Assembly: GCA_002477955.1 (NCBI GenBank)
Contig: DLLE01000063.1
Coordinates: 139,380-164,687, forward strand
Direction: 5' to 3'
Length of the DNA: 25,308 nucleotides
Origin: Treponema sp. UBA7570
GTDB lineage: Bacteria; Spirochaetota; Spirochaetia; Treponematales; Treponemataceae
Shown here: positions 22,787 through 25,308 of the stretch, one piece after another
Layout of the letters: each line of letters opens with the position of its first letter
Position numbering within the stretch: the first letter of the stretch is position 1
Position numbers and translations under genes: made by a program
The notes under the pieces: generated by a model
What the model was told of the DNA's origin: nothing
The model's database searches: none
What the model saw: only the letters and a program-made list of their open reading frames with translations

Positions 22787-23071
22787 ATGTGCAGAAAATG
22801 TGGAAAACAAATTGAAATTTCAGAAATTTATAGAAATACAGTCTGCCCTGTTTGCGGCGCGGATTTGCACAGTTGCATAAACTGCCGTTTTTATTCGCCG
22901 GAAAGTCATTTTGGCTGCAAAGAAACGGTTGAAGAGCTTGTTGCGGACAAGGAGCGTTCTAATTTTTGCGAGCATTTTTCTGTAAATAAAGGCGGTTTTG
23001 CAGGAGCCGGCAGTTTTTCTCAAAAGTCCCAGGAAGCGCGTTCTGCCTTTAACTCTCTTTTTGGAAACTAA
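22787..23071 (+). CDS. zinc-ribbon protein of unknown function
   Basis: A 94-residue cytoplasmic protein with eight cysteines: C2, C5, C20, C23, C30, C33, C44 and C61. The first two CxxC pairs form a zinc ribbon (CRKC ... CPVC). The third pair plus C44 and C61 (CINCRFYSP ... CEHF) could form a second zinc site. The C-terminal 30 residues are Gly/Ser/Ala-rich and probably flexible. I cannot name a function; binding to RNA, DNA or protein is typical of small ribbons. It is 2 nt upstream of murI on the same strand and presumably co-transcribed. The ATG is placed right after a -10-like box. Confidence 0.78.
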   Translation: MCRKCGKQIEISEIYRNTVCPVCGADLHSCINCRFYSPESHFGCKETVEELVADKERSNFCEHFSVNKGGFAGAGSFSQKSQEARSAFNSLFGN

Positions 23072-23073
23072 AA

Positions 23074-23901
23074 ATGAATTCTGATTTTTGTTGCGCCGAT
23101 TTTGCTTTTTTAGACTCTGGAACAGGCGGAATTCCGTATATGCTTGCATTAAAGCAAAAGCAGCCGTCCGCCCGGTGTGTTTACCTCGGAGATACAAAGC
23201 ATTTTCCTTACGGCGAAAAATCTGTTGAAGAAATTGCTGAATGCGCGTCGGAATCGATTTCTCTTATTGTAAAAAAATGGAATCCGCGCGCTTTAATAAT
23301 CGCCTGCAATACGATTTCTGTAACTGCGCTAGAAAGGCTGCGTTCTCTTTTTCCTAAATTGCCGATTGTAGGAACAGTTCCGGCAATAAAACTTGCGGCA
23401 AGGCTTACACTGAATAAAAAGATCGGCTTTTTAGCGACAAACGCTTCGGTCAATTCTCCTTATAGCAAAAAGCTGATTGATGATTTTGCGGATAATTGCC
23501 AGGTTTATTGCCGTGGAGATCCGGAGCTTGTGCGTTTTATCGAAAAGGATTTTTTTACGGCCTCTATTGAACAGAAAAAAAATGCGGTAAAGCCTGCGGT
23601 TGATTTTTTTGCCTCAAAAGGCTGCGATGTAATAGTGCTTGGATGCACTCACTTTACTCATATAGCAGATATAATGCAGCTTGCCGCCGGAAACAATGTA
23701 AAAGTTATCGACAGCAGGGAAGGGGTTTCCAGGCAGGCAATCCGCGTCGAAAGCGAAGGTTCTTCTAAAAAAACAGAGTATCTTTCTGAGCCTTTTAAGG
23801 ATATGTCTTTTTTTGCAACTGCCGCTAATCCTAAGGAAGAAAAAGAATATAAACTGCTTTGCAAAAGGCTTGATATTCCCTGGGGCGGAATTGTCCAATA
23901 A
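23074..23901 (+). CDS. murI: glutamate racemase
   Basis: MurI converts L-glutamate to the D-glutamate of peptidoglycan, cofactor-free and in the cytoplasm. The 275-residue protein shows all family motifs: DSGTGG at 14-19, the YLGDTKHFPYG segment, ACNT at 77-80 with catalytic Cys78, and GCTHF at 190-194 with catalytic Cys191 and His193. The ATG is 2 nt after the stop of the zinc-ribbon gene, with GGAAAC as a weak Shine-Dalgarno. It is convergent with the isocitrate dehydrogenase gene; the shared gap has one hairpin best suited to terminate the opposite strand. Confidence 0.95.
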   Translation: MNSDFCCADFAFLDSGTGGIPYMLALKQKQPSARCVYLGDTKHFPYGEKSVEEIAECASESISLIVKKWNPRALIIACNTISVTALERLRSLFPKLPIVGTVPAIKLAARLTLNKKIGFLATNASVNSPYSKKLIDDFADNCQVYCRGDPELVRFIEKDFFTASIEQKKNAVKPAVDFFASKGCDVIVLGCTHFTHIADIMQLAAGNNVKVIDSREGVSRQAIRVESEGSSKKTEYLSEPFKDMSFFATAANPKEEKEYKLLCKRLDIPWGGIVQ

Positions 23902-23945
23902 AAAAACGGCTTACGGGCATGCGGAAAGCAGACCTGTAAGCCGTT
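23901..23945 (-). terminator. rho-independent terminator of icd
   Basis: Arms at 23905-23914 (AACGGCTTAC) and 23936-23945 (GTAAGCCGTT) are perfectly complementary over 10 bp. Additional pairings inside the 21-nt interior lead to a GGAAA apex. On the minus strand the stem is followed by a T run, about 24 nt after the icd stop. On the plus strand no T run follows, so it is a poor terminator for murI. Confidence 0.75.
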
Positions 23946-23968
23946 GCGTTGCTCAGGAAGCTAATAAG

Positions 23969-25168
23969 CTATTGAAGTTTTTTTGCAATTTCGTCTATAA
24001 AGTCCCATGAGTTTACTATGCGTTCTGCTTTTGGCTCTGCAAGAAGAGCCAGGTCTCCAGTCATTGTTCCGCTTTCGATTACGTCGAGAGTGGCTTTTTC
24101 GAGTTTTTTTGCAAAGTCTGCCAGATCCTGGGTTCCGTCGAGCTCGCCGCGTTTTTTGAGCGCTCCTGTCCAGGCAAAGATTGTCGCAACTGGGTTTGTA
24201 GAAGTTTTTTCGCCTTTGAGATAGCGGTAATAGTGCCTTTGAACAGTTCCGTGGCTTGCCTCGTATTCAAACTCGCCGTTTGGAGAAACAAGGACTGAGG
24301 TCATCATTGCAAGGCTTCCGCATGCAGAGGCAATCATGTCGCTCATAACGTCGCCGTCATAGTTTTTGCATGCCCACAAGAATCCGCCCTTTGACTTCAT
24401 TACGCGCGCAACAGCGTCGTCAATCAGAGTGTAAAAATATTCAATTCCAGCTTTCTCGAACTTTTCTTTAAATTCTTCGTCATAGACTTTCTGGAAGATT
24501 GCCTTGAAGTTGCCGTCGTAGATTTTAGAAATAGTGTCCTTTGTTCCGAGCCAGCAGTCGATTTTTTGATCGAGGGCATAGTTAAAGCAGCAGCGGGCAA
24601 AGCTTTCGATTGAAGAATCAAGGTTGTGCATTCCCTGAAGAACGCCAGGACCTTTCATAACCTGAATTGTTTTTCTTATTTCTTTTCCATCTTCGCCGGT
24701 AAATACAAGCTCCGCTTTTCCTGCGCATGGAGTCTTGATTTCGCAGTTTTTGTAGACATCGCCATAGCCATGGCGGCCGAGGACAATTGGCTTTTCCCAG
24801 CTTGACACGTTGCAGTGAATGTTTTTTACAAAAATAGGCGCGCGGAAAATTGTTCCGTCAAGCTCTCCGCGCAAAATTCCGTTTGGAGAAGGAGTGAGCC
24901 GCTTTAAATGGTATTCTTCCATTCTGGCAGCGTTGGAAGTGATTGTAGCGCATTTTACGCCGACACGAAGCCGTTTGATTGCATTTGCCGCATCGTAAGT
25001 TACTTTGTCGTCTGTTTCGTCGCGGTTTTTAAGGCCCAAGTCGTAATATTCGGTCTTGAGATCAACAAAAGGTTCCAAAAGTTTTTCTTTGATTACAGCC
25101 CAAAGCACGCGAGTCATCTCGTCGCCGTCGAGCTCCGCAATTGCGTTTTTCATCTGTATTTTAGACAT
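23969..25168 (-). CDS. icd: isocitrate dehydrogenase, NADP-dependent, homodimeric (eukaryote-like) type
   Basis: Isocitrate dehydrogenase oxidises isocitrate to 2-oxoglutarate and CO2. The 399-residue sequence matches the subfamily that includes eukaryotic cytosolic and mitochondrial NADP enzymes rather than E. coli Icd. It shows ATITSNAARMEEY, SPNGILRGELDGTIFR, the LGRHGYGDVY segment and YDGDVMSDMIASACGSLAMM. HGTVQRHYYRYLKG with Arg-His and TSTNPVA is the pattern that binds the NADP 2'-phosphate. The ATG at 25168 follows GAGGTG at a good distance and gives MSKIQMKNAI; an upstream TTG is unnecessary. A TATAAT lies at 25200-25195. A hairpin terminator follows the gene. It probably supplies glutamate synthesis. 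Confidence 0.94.
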   Translation of the reverse strand: MSKIQMKNAIAELDGDEMTRVLWAVIKEKLLEPFVDLKTEYYDLGLKNRDETDDKVTYDAANAIKRLRVGVKCATITSNAARMEEYHLKRLTPSPNGILRGELDGTIFRAPIFVKNIHCNVSSWEKPIVLGRHGYGDVYKNCEIKTPCAGKAELVFTGEDGKEIRKTIQVMKGPGVLQGMHNLDSSIESFARCCFNYALDQKIDCWLGTKDTISKIYDGNFKAIFQKVYDEEFKEKFEKAGIEYFYTLIDDAVARVMKSKGGFLWACKNYDGDVMSDMIASACGSLAMMTSVLVSPNGEFEYEASHGTVQRHYYRYLKGEKTSTNPVATIFAWTGALKKRGELDGTQDLADFAKKLEKATLDVIESGTMTGDLALLAEPKAERIVNSWDFIDEIAKKLQ

Positions 25169-25194
25169 AGCACACCTCAAATTCTATTAAACTG

Positions 25195-25200
25195 ATTATA
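25195..25200 (-). promoter_or_regulatory. -10 element of icd
   Basis: TATAAT read on the minus strand lies 26 nt before the icd ATG, leaving a short leader that contains the GAGGTG Shine-Dalgarno site (25178-25173). The -35 region is weak. Unlike several neighbours, this gene is therefore not predicted to be leaderless. Confidence 0.4.
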
Positions 25201-25269
25201 TAGAAAAATAAAATCTCTGAAAATAAGCAACGCAAAAAAAATGGCGGGGATTGCGGGGGCGCGTATGGG

Positions 25270-25292
25270 ATTATCGGGTCAAGCCCGATAAT
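25270..25292. repeat. 9-bp inverted repeat at the window end
   Basis: ATTATCGGG and CCCGATAAT flank a TCAAG loop. The surrounding 60 nt are much more G-rich than the AT-rich gap before them and hold no reading frame. No T run follows, so it is not a typical terminator. Palindromes of this kind occur as dispersed intergenic repeats in many bacterial genomes; only one copy is visible here, so repeat status is inferred. Confidence 0.4.
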
Positions 25293-25308
25293 GACAAAGG
25301 GGCAAGCC

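Noticed and set aside
1..25308. tRNA, rRNA or other standard RNA genes
   Set aside because: By eye no cloverleaf with the conserved T-arm sequence or rRNA segment was found in any gap. This was not tested computationally.

Overview
The window reads as a chromosomal segment of a spirochaete, most likely a host-associated or rumen-type Treponema. The evidence is a flagellar run flgB-flgC-fliE-fliF-fliG-fliH-fliI-fliJ in the order known from Treponema pallidum, low-to-moderate GC with AT-rich gaps, lipoprotein signals with relaxed lipoboxes, and a set of amino-acid biosynthesis genes that T. pallidum lacks. The species is inference. All large genes look intact. I see no rRNA, tRNA, CRISPR array, transposase or phage gene.

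Layout. 1-1740: a 68-residue unknown protein (+) convergent with an ATP-grasp ligase (-). 1741-4892: ilvB and argH, 2 nt apart. 4938-7262: a polar amino-acid ABC importer (lipoprotein, permease, ATPase), with a terminator hairpin between the first two genes. 7304-14914: the motility operon, preceded by a good sigma-28-type promoter. 14920-17079 (-): argR, then a uridine-kinase-like nucleoside kinase. 17285-21502 (+): a fused DAHP synthase/prephenate dehydratase, ilvN, and a lipoprotein with an HExxH metallopeptidase motif. 21499-22734 (-): a pentapeptide-repeat-like protein followed by a metallo-beta-lactamase-fold hydrolase. 22787-23901 (+): a zinc-ribbon protein and murI. 23969-25168 (-): an NADP-type isocitrate dehydrogenase, then about 140 nt of non-coding sequence ending in a palindrome.

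How the genes fit together. Isocitrate dehydrogenase supplies 2-oxoglutarate for glutamate, which feeds transamination, arginine synthesis (argH, with ArgR encoded nearby) and murI. IlvB and IlvN are the two halves of acetolactate synthase, encoded about 16 kb apart. The DAHP synthase/prephenate dehydratase fusion joins the first step of the shikimate pathway to a late step of phenylalanine synthesis. The flagellar genes encode proximal rod parts, the MS ring, the C-ring rotor protein FliG and the export ATPase complex.

Most notable observations. (1) Two copies of a roughly 145-nt four-hairpin element lie directly before the ribosome-binding sites of flgC and fliE. Stem and loop lengths match almost exactly while stem bases differ by compensating changes, which is strong internal evidence for a selected RNA structure. 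(2) At least seven genes have their start codon only 6-9 nt after a -10 box and no Shine-Dalgarno sequence, suggesting leaderless mRNAs, whereas most operon-internal flagellar genes have good Shine-Dalgarno sites. (3) The DAHP synthase/prephenate dehydratase fusion. (4) A putative lipoprotein metallopeptidase. These come from reading the sequence by eye; no alignment, folding or database search was run.
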